Of a stretch of DNA of 64,000 bases, positions 1 through 10,549 are shown piece after piece. The DNA is from Bathynomus jamesi (lineage: Eukaryota; Arthropoda; Malacostraca; Isopoda; Cirolanidae): contig JAJOZX010002701.1 of the NCBI GenBank assembly GCA_023014485.1, forward strand, positions 124,001-188,000, written 5' to 3'. The notes beneath the pieces were generated by a model. It did not search any database. It saw only the letters and a list, made by a program, of their open reading frames with translations, and was not told where the DNA came from. Each line of letters starts with the position of its first letter. The first letter of the stretch is position 1. The position numbers and the translations under genes were made by a program.

Positions 1-2090
1 TATATGACCTCGGAGGCCGACGCCACGTAGCCTATGTAGTCCATAACTGAGCGAATATATTGTTTGTATATGAGTGATGTTGTTTCCTGCTGGTGTCCAA
101 AGTTTGTGCCTGTTAGTACCCTAAGCGTGTTAAGTCTTAACGTACATTTGTTTTAATGTCTTGAGTGTGGTTTGCAAAAGATAATGATGTGTTGTATGTG
201 ACCCCAAGTATTTTGGTCCTGTGAGTGTGTGGAATGTTGATGTGTTTAGTGTAAGCTGTTGGAATTACCTGGTGTTCTTTTGTGTTGCTTGTAAGCAAGG
301 TGATGGTTGATTTGTGGGCGCTACTTTGAGTCTATTGTGTGTGAGCCAGTCTTGTATACTGTTTATGTATGTTTGTAGGTTATTTGTAGTGGTGTCGATG
401 TTGTTGTGGGTGGATGTTAGAGTGATGTCATCTGCATATGATGATAAGGTAAGCTTGTTATCTATGGGTGTTGGAATGTCATGCATGTATAAGTTGAAGA
501 GTGTTGGTGAGAGGACAGAGCTGTTTATGAGAGAGAAGCGTGGGATAGCATCAAATGCTTTACTTATGTCTATTGTTGTTAATAGTGTACGTTGAGCTGG
601 TCGTCTGGAGTTGATGCCATCCATGATGTGCTGCGTGAGGTTAGTGAGTAATGTCGTGGTTGAGTGGTGAGGTCTGAATCCATGTTGAGTAGGCGATAGT
701 GGAATGTGTGGGTTGGTGATTTGTAAGATTAGTCTTTCTGTTACTTTGGAAGGTGTGCATAGTAAAGTAATGGGTCTATAGGAAGCTGGTTCTGTTGGAT
801 TTTTGTTTGGTTTGAGTAGTGTAATAATTTTACCTTGTTTCTATATGTCAGGAATAATACAGTGTTGGTATGAAAATGTGCTGATATTTGTGAGAGCTAG
901 TATTCCTTGTGGGCCCAAGTGTTTAAGGTGTATGTTAGATATGTCTGGTCCAGTAGCCTTCGAATTTTTAATGTTTTTGATGATCTTGGTGGTCTGGTCT
1001 GTATTGAAGGGTGTAATGGTCGTGTCAAGTCTGTAGGTTTTCTTGTGTCTGGCTGTTTGTCTGTCTGCGTGTTTCTGGTTGTTGTCTCTGTTTAAGTGAC
1101 TTATCTTTGCGTAGTGATTAACTAGAATGTTAGCTTGCTGTGTGTATGTTGGGATATTATTCTGGCTGCGACAGATAGCCGCGTGTGAGGTGTGAATGCC
1201 GCTGTTAGAGTGGGTAATGCCGTTTATAGTCTTGTATATCCTGGATGTATCTGTGGAGTGGTTTAGTGTTGTTATGATTCCCTGAAGTTTCTGTTTGTTT
1301 TTCTTTGAGTTGTTGTTTATTTCTGTGTTGAGCTGTTGTATCTGCTGTTTTATGGCTTCTGTGTGTGGTGTTTGTGTGTTATATTTGAGGTTGTTACGTT
1401 GCCTTATGAGGTGGGCTTTCTCTAGTGTAATTTGGGTTGTATTTCCTAATGTTGCCCTTGGGTATGTATTTGTTTGCATTATTGATGATCTGATTAAATG
1501 TCTTGAGTGTTGTATTGATGTTTATGATGGGTGTGCTGTTTAATGTTGTGAATTGTTCCTCAGTCTGTATTTTGAAACTGTTCCCAATCAGCTTTCTTGT
1601 AATTTCTGTAAGTGTGCCTAAGGCTGTTTGGGCAGAGTGTAGAATGTTTGTAATGATGATGGGCAGGTGGTCTGGACAGTTGTTTTTCTGTTGTCCATGT
1701 GTATGTGTTGCTAGTGAGGGGGAACAGAACGTTATGTCTGGGGAGGAGTTTGAGGATCCTGCTTGATGTGGTATGTGTGTATGTTCTTCTGTATTGTTAA
1801 GAATGAAGAGGCTGTTTAGTTGTGTGGCTATGTTGGCGCCTCTGGTGTTGTTTTGGTTGTGCAGGTACCAACTAGTGTCTTTGGCGTTGAAGTCCTCCCT
1901 AAGATGACATAGTGAGAGAGGCCAGATTGTGTAACTGTGGATTGTAATTGGCTGGCACTGAGGTGAACTATCTGGTGGGATGTAAATGTTGATTAGTGTG
2001 GTGTTGTGTTTTGCGCGTGTCTTAATGTTAACTGCCTGTATTTCTATCGTGTTATCTGCTTGGATTGGTTTGTAATGTTTTGGGTAGCAT
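1..2090 (-). pseudogene. LINE (non-LTR retrotransposon) endonuclease-RT polyprotein, CA-rich type, truncated at both ends
   Basis: Reading the minus strand from about 2085 down gives the second half of an apurinic-type endonuclease (INIYIPPDSSPQ, then EDFNAKDTSW near 1890) and a long linker. The reverse transcriptase follows: NSKATGPD near 970, SYRPITLL near 770, GFRPHHSTTTLL near 680, DISKAFDAIP near 560 and the catalytic SYADDITL near 435. The order fits Jockey/I-type LINE ORF2. The frame breaks near 1500, 840 and 500, so it is dead. The 5' end stops before a (TA)n tract and the 3' end runs off the window. The coding strand is rich in C and A and poor in G, giving a protein full of T, N, Q, H and I, unlike all other LINEs here. 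I am sure it is a LINE; the clade is uncertain. Confidence 0.85.
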
Positions 2091-2125
2091 CAGTGTAGCT
2101 AATGCTTTTACGTATGTAAGACGCT

Positions 2126-2131
<6 letters not shown>

Positions 2132-2217
<86 letters not shown>
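2132..2217. repeat. (TA)n microsatellite
   Basis: About 85 bp of nearly pure TA with one break. It sits beside the truncated 5' end of the LINE at 1-2090. Confidence 0.95.
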
Positions 2218-2224
<7 letters not shown>

Positions 2225-3454
2225 CATTTCTGATGTGTATTTGGTTGGTATAAAATTCAGTTAAGTAAGTATTGATTTGATGGTCATTTATAAGTTTTAT
2301 TTTAGAATTTATGCTAGCAGGATTAGGAGCTCATACTTCAATACCTGTTCTAGTCATGAATTAATTTTTGATTTACAACTTATAAATGGATGATAATAAT
2401 TATCCTGATTTATTATGGGGGTAACATTTGTTGACAAAAATTAATTAGCAAGTAACAAAAGCACCAAAAGGAATAGAAGAACCGACAAAAAGAAACAAAA
2501 CACGTTTTTTAATGTTTAACTGGATTGTATATTGGTCTTCTATTTAACTTTTACTCTAATGTAAGTGAAACGAAGATGAACCGAAATGAAACGAGTGGAG
2601 CAACTTATTTCAAAATCTAGGAACTTTCGCGAATACGAACTATTTACAGAATTTACCGTCTACAATGAATTAAACGTATCCGATTTACGAGATGTACTTT
2701 TACATAATCGCTGTGAATATGAGCAATGTGGTATAAAACCTTGTTTTGGTAGGACAACCTGGTTTTCTTCACTCTTTCTTAAGGCACGTGACCCAGTGCA
2801 GAAGCGACGGGTCTTGGTCATGATATTTAGACATGGAAGGTAGGATCCGCCAGCTTATTGTCAATTTAAGAAGGTAGAGAAAGTAATTTAAAGTCAAAGT
2901 TGTTTTTTGAGGTTTCGTAATCTGGTTGTGGTGCCCAACTCTCCTGGGAATCTTTCAACCTATTATTTAGCAGGCAGAGCATTGTTTTTGGCAGCAAAGG
3001 TTTAGGTTTAGATGAAATAGTTGATAGGTTCTCTGAAAATGAGTGAACAAGTACTTCCTCCCTTTCTTTTTGATAACCTGACGAAGTACATAAGGTTCAG
3101 TCCAGAGATAATGCTCTTTGATCTCTCGATATGTCTGGAAAATGCACTGATTCTTCGGACATATTCCTCGCAGAAGTAGACTGCTACCAATTGATGATCA
3201 GGAACTCTGAGAAACCAGTGAGATTGAAGTGATGGTCTAAAGTAGAAATTATAAAAACTTTCTGAATAATAATTTCATCACATCAGTAGATGGTTCATTT
3301 TCCGTGGACTTCGCACATGTTTGTCGATGTACAATGTTAACTTCCTCAAATTCCTTAACAATGTTAATATCATCACTATGGACAACTTTGATTCGATGGG
3401 TTACCAGATTTAGTACCATAAATTAATAATTTTATTACTTTAGATATATTTGCA
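2218..3454. other. AT-rich stretch without a recognised gene
   Basis: The only notable open frames are an 85-codon one at 2586-2843 (plus) and a short run at about 2920-3060 (minus). I do not recognise either. Both may be remnants of old mobile elements; no terminal repeats or splice sites support a gene. Confidence 0.5.
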
Positions 3455-3694
3455 AACTTTACAAACGTTTTGGTGCCAGTACTAAAAGATAAAAAGGGTA
3501 AAATCAACAGTAAAGATAACTATAGGCCAATAGCCTTGGCCAGTATTATGTCTAAGGTGTTTGAATATATACTTATTAATAGACTTGAGTGTTACCTGTA
3601 TACTAGTGACAACCAATTTGGTTTCAAAAAGAAACACAGTACTGATATGTGTGTGTATGCGTTGAAGGAAATGGTCTGTAAATACCAAACTCTA
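3455..3694 (+). pseudogene. LINE family F, RT 5' part, before the K insertion
   Basis: The frame reads VPVLKDKKGK, then DNYRPIALASIMSKVFEYI, then NQFGFKKKHSTDMCVYALK. These are reverse-transcriptase motifs ahead of the catalytic block. It ends at KYQTL, where transposon K begins at a TA. Joining 3694 to 7968 continues the same frame (KYQTL then DANVFLRFLDASKAFD), so this and the segment from 7966 are one LINE. Sequence upstream of 3455 shows no endonuclease, so the copy is 5' truncated. Confidence 0.85.
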
Positions 3695-3832
3695 CAGGGT
3701 GTTGGAAAAGTCCCGTCATCCCTTACAAAATGCACATATTGTAATACCAATTTTATTTTTATGCGATTAATTGAATTTATATGTGATGCATTGACTTTTT
3801 TTTCTTTTCCAGGTATTAGAGTTGTGTGAACA

Positions 3833-4306
3833 ATGGCAGACCAGTCCACTTACACTCTGGAGGAAAGGATAGTGATGAGCACATGGGCTCATGAAAGGTC
3901 GCATACTGGCAAAACGATGCATGATATCCAGAATGATTTCAACACAAGGTTCGATAAGGCTGCACCACCAAACAAGACGGTATTACGCTGGAAGGTAAAG
4001 CTGTTTGAAACTGGCTCCATTAAGGACAGACCACGGTCAGGAAGACCAACAACGCGAGCAGAACAATGTGAAGGTGTGATTGCATCGCTCTCTTCATGTG
4101 ACAATGCGTTATGGAGTTTCGTCAAGCAGAACGTATCCCAGGTGCGTTACCGCACAACAGAGGAACTGAAACACGCTGTTCGAGATGCACTTGGTGCAAT
4201 CACTCCAGCAATGCTGCATCGATTCTCACACCGCACATGGAGGCGCATAATCTTTTGTTACGAAAATGATGGTGCACACACACACACATATATTCTTGAT
4301 TATTAA
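3833..4306 (+). pseudogene. Transposase of K: helix-turn-helix N-terminus fused to C-terminus, DDE core deleted
   Basis: The first ~85 residues (YTLEERIVM, NKTVLRWKVKLFETGSI, RPRSGRPTTR) form the DNA-binding HTH region common in insect and crustacean mariner-like transposases of the DUF4817 type. After DNALWSFVKQ the frame passes straight into the C-terminal tail (RTTEELKHAVRDALGAITP, then WRRIIFCYENDG). The roughly 200-residue catalytic core between them is missing, so the product cannot cut DNA but could still bind TIRs. The ATG lies about 140 bp inside the left TIR, as expected. The last residues run into a CA microsatellite. Confidence 0.8.
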
Positions 4307-4434
4307 CTGTAATTAGTAACTGTATTTACTATAATGAAAGTAATTGTTGCTAGTCACTTGTTTCTTAAATTACACCTACCACATATAAATACAATTAATC
4401 ATACAAAAATAAAATTGGTATTACGATATGTACA

Positions 4435-4766
4435 CTGTAGGGTGGAGCGAAAAATACTTTTTTTCTAGTATGAAGTTCTAATAGTGATTAGAAGTTGCAT
4501 TTAGTGGATGAAATATGCCTGCCAACATATGAGTTCATTTGTTTAAAATTTTCAGCTGCCACCAGGGGGCTAAAATTAACACAATTTTGTGTAAAAAGGA
4601 AAAAAATGCTTCTATTTTAGGTTTGTCAAACTATTATAAAATTTTATCTTAGAATTATCTAATAGTTTGATTAAGATTCTTAAATGATAGAAATTCGTTT
4701 TGTAAAAATGCCTTTTCATATGCTTAATATCTTCAGCTGCCACAAGAGAGCTGAAGTTAACACAAT
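4435..4766 (+). repeat. H1 left terminal inverted repeat
   Basis: It matches 7597-7924 in inverted orientation with few differences, including CAGCTGCCAC blocks, an AATGCTTCTATTTTAGG block and the terminal GGGTGGAGCGAAAAATAC. Confidence 0.85.
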
Positions 4767-5177
4767 TTAGAGTAACTGAGTCATGTTGAGACTACACTGA
4801 ATGTTGTGGGGAGGGTTTGGGGAGGGTTGTGGGGGAGGGTTTTGGTGTGAAGGAATTTCTTTCTGTGAGTCATTAGAACAGTGTGTTAACACTTGTCTTC
4901 TTAGGTAGTAGGCCTAGTCGCTCAGTTGATCGGAGAGCTTTTTAATATGATCGGAATATTATAAAACTTTATTTTAAAGTGATTTATATAGAGATAATAT
5001 TGATTTTATTATAAAATGCTTGTTATAATGTATTATATAATTTTAGTTTATTTATATAATATATTATATATTTATATAATATATTATATATACTTATAAA
5101 TATATTATATATATTAATTATATAATGTTTTGATGTTACAGGATATTTTGTGATTGTGAATTTTTCTTAAAAATATT

Positions 5178-7418
5178 ATGGCATCAAATACTAAATATAA
5201 ACATTTCACTAGAGAACATATGAAGTGTGCCATATTTGAAGTACCTTGTGAGATGAGTGATATGCAACTACCAACTTATAACTGCATTATGAAAGATTAC
5301 CTGTTCACAAAACATTTAGTGAAGGAGCAGATCAATAACAAGGAGCCTTCATTTTCTGAAATAGCAGAGGCAGTTTCCAAAAAGGTAGAAAATATTTGGA
5401 AGAAGGCCTCTTTGCCAATAGTTTCACATACACGCGTTTTACAGATGATGCGAGTGTACCATGATAAATACAGGTCCTTATTAAAGCCATACAAGTCACG
5501 CAAGGATCAGCCTAAGTACAAAAATCAGCTTGAAGAATTTGAAAACTCTTCAAAATGCCTTTGTTTGACATCTGCACCTGCAAATGTAAGGAGTTTAGGA
5601 GATGCTCATGTGAAAAGAGTAAGAAAGTCCCTCCAAAGAGCAGGATTTTTTAAATGACCAACGAACACGCAGAATAATGGTGATAGGAAGCATTGACATA
5701 GCACACACAAGACGATTACAAGCAAGAGAACATCGAAGGAAATGGAAAAAGCACGTCTGGAATCCTCACAAACAACTAGTGCTGCTATAACCAATACGTC
5801 CAACTTACAAATCGAAACAGAGACAAGTGAACTTCAACAACTAGAAGAGATATCTGAAGATAATGAGGAAGATACAACCTCGACTCAATATGTAATATCA
5901 GAACAACAGATGCGTGAGCCACTGCCTTCATTAGCAATTACTTGTGATAGATTTAAAATGTCGGACAGAGCTGGGGCTGCTATTGCTTCTGCAGTATTGG
6001 CAGATCTTAAAATTGTTACTCCCGAAGACAAAGGGAATATTATAGACAGAAGTAAGCTAAGACGTGAAAGACAAAAACAGAGAAAGGAACTACAACAGAT
6101 AGGAGAGCCAAAAACCATGCGGGGATTATACTTTGATGGCAGAAAGGATAAAACAATGATTCAAGTCCAGGAGAGTGATGGCTGTAACCACCAAAGAACC
6201 AAACGCGAAGAGCATATCAGCATAATATCTGAACCACACTCTCTGTACTTTGCACATGTGACACCTTCCAGTGGCAAAGCTAAATACATTTGCACAGCGC
6301 TAGTGAATTGCTTGAAAGAAAGGAATGTTGATATAGGGAACATCGTTGCAGTTGGCTGTGATTCGACAGTGGTTAACACTGGTAGTATTGGAGGCACAAA
6401 GATTACTGGAAGAAGCCTTTAATAAGCCATTGCAGTGGCTGATATGCCTTTCACACCTTAATGAACTTCCATTGCGCCATTGTTTCATCACTTGGATGGT
6501 ACCACTACTGGACCAAGAGCATTTTCAGGAGAAATTGGCCGAGCACTTTCAGACTGTGAAAAGCTTCCCATAGTTAACTTCAAACCCATTGAAATTCAAG
6601 AGGACATGTGTGAAGTTGATGTAGATGACATAAGTGCTGACCAGAAATACCTTCTTGAAATTCACAAGGCTATATCAAGTGGAACATTCTCAAAGAGTCT
6701 TAGTCATAAGAGTCCAGGCAATATATCACATTCAAGGTGGCTCACCACAGCAAACAGGACTCTGCCGTTATATGCAAGCACAGAGAATCCTTCAGGCAAT
6801 TTACAAGAATTAGCTACGTTCATTGTTAGGGTATACGCACCAATGTGGTTTCAGATAAAGCGTAAACCATTATGCCAATATGGTGCTAAACATATGTGGC
6901 ATATGATTGCAAGAGCCGGTATCTCCGTGAAGAGCTTAGGAGAGTACATGACTCAGTCATTCAGCGAAATGCATATTACGCAAATCAAGAAAACATTCTC
7001 ATTGCAATGATAGCTGATGAAAGGGAGCATGTGCGTCAGTGGGATTTAGGCGTATCATAAAAGCAAGGGCATGCATTCAAGAAACAGATGTTATCAGGTA
7101 TTTTAAGGTGCCAGAAATAAATTTTTATGCCAAAGACTATACAGATCTCATTATGTGACAAGATTTTCAGATAGCAGAACCACCGATAACCGAAGGAGTT
7201 TCTCTTGATGATATTGAATCATGCATCAAACATAGTACTACTCTTCATTCAGAATTATTTCAGTTTCCATGTCATACACAAGCCGTAGAGAGATGCGTCA
7301 AGCTCGTTACAGACGCTGCTGGATCAGTCTGCGGACCTACAAACAGAGACGGTTGGATCGTGCTACATTAGAATCAAGGAAAAAACAGCCAAAATTTGAC
7401 ACAAAAGCAAATTACTAA
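5178..7418 (+). pseudogene. H1 transposase, about 3-4 frameshifts and several stops
   Basis: The N-terminal part (5178-5657) includes a helical segment and, after a frameshift near 5550, a cysteine-rich stretch (CTCKCKEFRRC then SC). Next come NDQRTRRIMVIGSID near 5660 and SDRAGAAIASAVL near 5965. GLYFDGRKDK near 6130 probably holds the first catalytic Asp, and CDSTVVNTG near 6358 the second. CLSHLNELPLRH near 6447 is a C-x(2)-H motif like that in hAT and P transposases. ISHSRWLTTANR, FIVRVYAPMWF and a tail to about 7418 follow. The frame changes near 5550, 5660, 5740 and 6400, with stops after 7010. The motifs suggest a DDE/D enzyme, but I cannot point to a certain third acidic residue. Confidence 0.7.
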
Positions 7419-7596
7419 ATAGTCTTCAGCAAGAACCCTTTCTAGAGGGAGGTTGGTTGGGGAAAGGGTGGTAACTCCGCTAAGGCACGAAATAACGTTC
7501 TTAACTGTCTCAAGCCAGTATAAAGGAGGAGAGACATCCTAATTATTACTGTTCCCTTTTTCAAGTAAATACAGAATCATACTTAATTGTCATTTT

Positions 7597-7924
7597 AAGT
7601 TAACTTCAGCCCTCTTGTGGCAGCTGAAGATATTAAGCATATGAAAAGGCATTTTTACAAAACGAATTTCTATCATTTAAGAATCTTAATCAAATATTAG
7701 ATAATTCTAAGATAAAATTTTATAATAGTTTGATAAACCTAAAATAGAAGCATTTTTTTTCTTTTTACCCAAAATTGTGTTAACTTTAGCCCCATGGTGG
7801 CAGCTGAAAATATTAAACAAATGAACTCATATTTTGGCAGGTATATATCGTCCACTAAATGCAACTTTTAATCACTATTAGAACTTCATACTAGAAAAAA
7901 AGTATTTTTCGCTCCACCCTAAAT
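7597..7924 (-). repeat. H1 right terminal inverted repeat
   Basis: Inverted partner of 4435-4766. It ends in CGCTCCACCCTAAAT followed by the TGTACA duplication. Confidence 0.85.
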
Positions 7925-7965
7925 TGTACAGTTTGTAGGGGTGACGGAACTTTTCGAATACCCTG

Positions 7966-9095
7966 TAGATGCTAATGTATTTTTGCGTTTCCTCGATGCC
8001 TCTAAGGCATTTGATCGTGTTAATCATGACAAATTATTCATGAAACTTGTAAATTGTAATGTACCTGGTTACTTGGTCCGTATATGAATATTCTGGTATA
8101 ATCACCAGAAAATGATTGTAAGATGGGGTGGGGTTAATACAAAGACATTCTCTGTGACCAATGGTGCCAGGCAGGGAGGGATATTATCCCCCTAGTTATT
8201 CAATGTTTATGTGGATAATCTATCTGTTGTGCTGAACACCTGTAAAATAAGCTGCATATTGGTACAATGATTGTTAATCATCTGGTGTATGCAGATGATC
8301 TAGTTCTTATTTCTCCATTTGTAAAAGGGCTCAGCACACTTTTGAAGGTGTGTGAAAGGTATGGGAAGGATAACGACATAAAATATAATCCTGCTAAAAG
8401 TCATGTTATGATTATGAGGACCAAGGCCTACAAATATATAAAATTTCCTGAATTTCAATTGAATGGTATGGTGCTGTCAGAAGTGACTCAGACTAAGTAT
8501 CTTGGCCACATACTAACGGATAGTCTTTCAGATGACTGTGATATTCTAAGGCAATGTAGACAATTATATGCTCAGGGAAATACTTTGGTTAGAAAATTTC
8601 ATATGTGTACAATTAGATGTTAAGTGATTTTGTTCAAAACTTTTTGTACTCCAATGTATACAGCTCATTTGTGGTGGAACTACAGGATGTATAATTTGAG
8701 AAAATTATATGTTGCAGATAATAATATTTTTAGGAGTTTATTAAGAACTTCAAGATTCATAAATGGTACTCCTTCTAGTGCCAGTATGCTGTTTGTAGTC
8801 AATAAGGTGCCTAACTGTGCCAGTGTCATTCGCAATTTTGTATTTAGATTTATCACTAGGCTTGGTGAGTCACTCAATAAGATAATAGAAGCCATGGTTA
8901 GTGCACTGGTCTCCGAAATATTTTATAAATCTCAAATCTGGAAGCATTGGCGTAAGCAATTGTATGTTCATTATACACAGTGATTCACTGGCCTACTTAG
9001 TTAGAGCTCCAGACAACTATCTCTTAATCTTCTATGGACCACTTGTATAATGTTTGTACCTGTTGAGTCTGAAATAAAGTGTTTGTTTTGTTTGT
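7966..9095 (+). pseudogene. LINE family F, RT 3' part and 3' UTR
   Basis: It continues the frame left at 3694: FLRFLDASKAFDRVNHDKL, VRWGGVNTKTFSVTNGARQ, GGILSP then a stop, LFNVYVDNLS, and after a frameshift NHLVYADDLVLISPF (8273-8317) with the intact YADD catalytic pair. The thumb and C-terminal region (SHVMIMRTK, TKYLGHILTD, GTPSSASMLF) ends near 8983. Stops near 8085 and 8195 and frame changes near 8260 and 8620 make it inactive. AATAAAG near 9071 and a TTTGTTTTGTTTG tail mark the probable 3' terminus. A second, poorer copy is at 24065-24850. Confidence 0.85.
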
Positions 9096-9103
9096 TCGTT
9101 TGA

Positions 9104-9233
9104 ATCCCATGGCAGAATGAAGGAAATTTTTTGTTTACTTTGTGTGCCACAAATCCGTTTTGCTATACATCAGATTTCATGCTAAAATTCACCAGATTTA
9201 CTTTCTTACACACTGCACCTATTTTGACATGGT

Positions 9234-9276
<43 letters not shown>
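9104..9276 (+). repeat. Dispersed repeat with (TA)n tail, copy 1
   Basis: The segment from GAATCCCATGGCAGAATGAA to TTTTGACATGGTACAATATA matches 26451-26595 with small differences; both run directly into TA-rich sequence. No coding or tRNA-like part is visible, so the class is unknown. Confidence 0.75.
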
Positions 9277-9282
<6 letters not shown>

Positions 9283-9394
9283 CAAACCACAAGGAAAAAG
9301 AAAAAGATGTGGGTTTGCATCATTCATTCATTTCACGTGTTTAATTGTGAAATTCATCATATATATATATATATTATATATATATACTGTATAT

Positions 9395-9583
9395 CAGTAG
9401 CGTGCAGTCAGAGTAAGCGGGGCATGCGCCGCCTACCCATTTAAAGGTCAAATTACAAAAGTATATATTACTACAGTAATCGAAAACTAATATGAAGTTA
9501 TGATACTTGTATATAATATATATATATATATATATATTTGCAGCTACCGCTTACCCTGTGGACACACCCACCGCACGCCACTG
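9395..9583. mobile_element. hAT-like MITE, array copy 1
   Basis: It begins CAGTAGCGTGCAGTC and ends GACACACCCACCGCACGCCACTG, giving short terminal inverted repeats of the CAGTGGCGTGC type. The 8-bp flanks are TA-rich, so a target duplication cannot be proved. An internal (TA)n differs in length between the three copies. Confidence 0.6.
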
Positions 9584-9608
9584 ATATATATATAGCAAAG
9601 CTGATATA

Positions 9609-9721
9609 CAGGGTGGTGCAAGGGTCAGGACACAAGAACTATGATTTTCAGCGCAAATATACATATATATTTACATTGGAAAAGCATAGTTTGTATGTGT
9701 CCTGACTTTTGCGCTACCCTG
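9609..9721. mobile_element. Palindromic mariner-like MITE, array copy 1
   Basis: A 113-bp near-palindrome beginning CAGGGTGGTGCAAGGGTCAG and ending CTTTTGCGCTACCCTG, flanked by TA. It resembles the 114-bp palindrome at 29348-29461 in length, layout and CAGGGTG ends. Confidence 0.8.
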
Positions 9722-9739
9722 TATATTATATTTGGATAT

Positions 9740-10513
9740 AGGATATTAGTATTTTTATTATGTATTTCCTTTTGTTTATGTGAATAATAATAAAGGAGAA
9801 CTTGTAGCTTTCAACTGCAAATGTTGTCCATCCTATAACTGGGATGAGGCTCTATCTCACGATGATACTAATGACACAGGGACTTCTTTTTATAATTATT
9901 TTAAACGTTTAGAATCGAGTAATATGCCATTACGTAAAAAGAGACTGGCGAAGTCTGTTGAATCTAAATGGTGGAATGCTGAAATTAAAAGTAGCTTAAC
10001 GTTAAAAAGGAACGCGTATTTCAAATTTAAAGAATCAAATAATTTGTCCAATGAAAATGCTTACAAGCTATTGAGAAGGAAAAGCAAAAAACTTATTAGA
10101 GGAAGTAAGCGCATCTATGAGCTATATATAGTGAACCAAATTAAACTGAATCCGAAGGAATTCTATAATTATTTTAAGAATAAAAAAGTAGCTTCGCGGA
10201 CTATTGGTTCATTCGTAGGCGAAAACAACGAATAAATTTACGATGACTTACAAATGGCGGAAGTTAATTCGTCTCTTCCGTCTTTACTAACGAAAATATG
10301 AACAACATTCCCGTAATCATGCTCAGTGATAATCATTTAAAGCTTTACGATTTTACTATTAGTGAAAGCGAAGTACTCTCGGCCATAGGTAAAATTAATC
10401 CTAATAAAACTCCCGGTCCAGATAAGCTCTACTCTAGGGTACTTAAAGAAGTGAACTGTCCAATAGTCTCTCCTCTCACATATACATTTAATAATAATAG
10501 TAATAATAATAAC

Positions 10514-10549
<36 letters not shown>

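Larger units (their letters stand above)
4435..7924 (+). mobile_element. DNA transposon H1 with ~330-bp TIRs and a 6-bp target duplication
   Basis: The left end CTGTAGGGTGGAGCG and the inverted right end ATTTAGGGTGGAGCG begin inverted repeats about 330 bp long. TGTACA lies directly outside both ends (4429-4434 and 7925-7930). The site is inside the right TIR of K; the left TIR of K has only one equivalent hexamer, which supports a true 6-bp duplication. Internal coding (5178-7418) runs in the plus direction and carries RNase-H-fold-like motifs. H2 at 58701-62604 has related termini and related protein. The superfamily is unassigned: of the named groups I recall, Dada and IS3EU have TSDs near this length, but I cannot confirm either. 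Confidence 0.8.
3695..7965 (+). mobile_element. Mariner-like DNA transposon K, with H1 nested inside
   Basis: The ends are CAGGGTGTTGGAAAAGTCCC on the left and, inverted, CAGGGTATTCGAAAAGTTCC on the right, flanked by TA at 3693-3694 and 7966-7967 as expected of Tc1/mariner elements. Similarity between the ends continues inward for about 100 bp once the H1 insertion is removed. Taking out K and one TA restores the reading frame of LINE F. K is non-autonomous, because its transposase has lost the catalytic core (see 3833-4306). Confidence 0.85.

Noticed and set aside
2586..2843. Possible host exon (85 codons)
   Set aside because: No similarity recognised, no splice sites or homologous copy; could be chance or an old transposon.
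2920..3060. Minus-strand frame with natural-looking composition (LPKTMLCLLNNRLKDSQ)
   Set aside because: Too short and unrecognised; no supporting structure.
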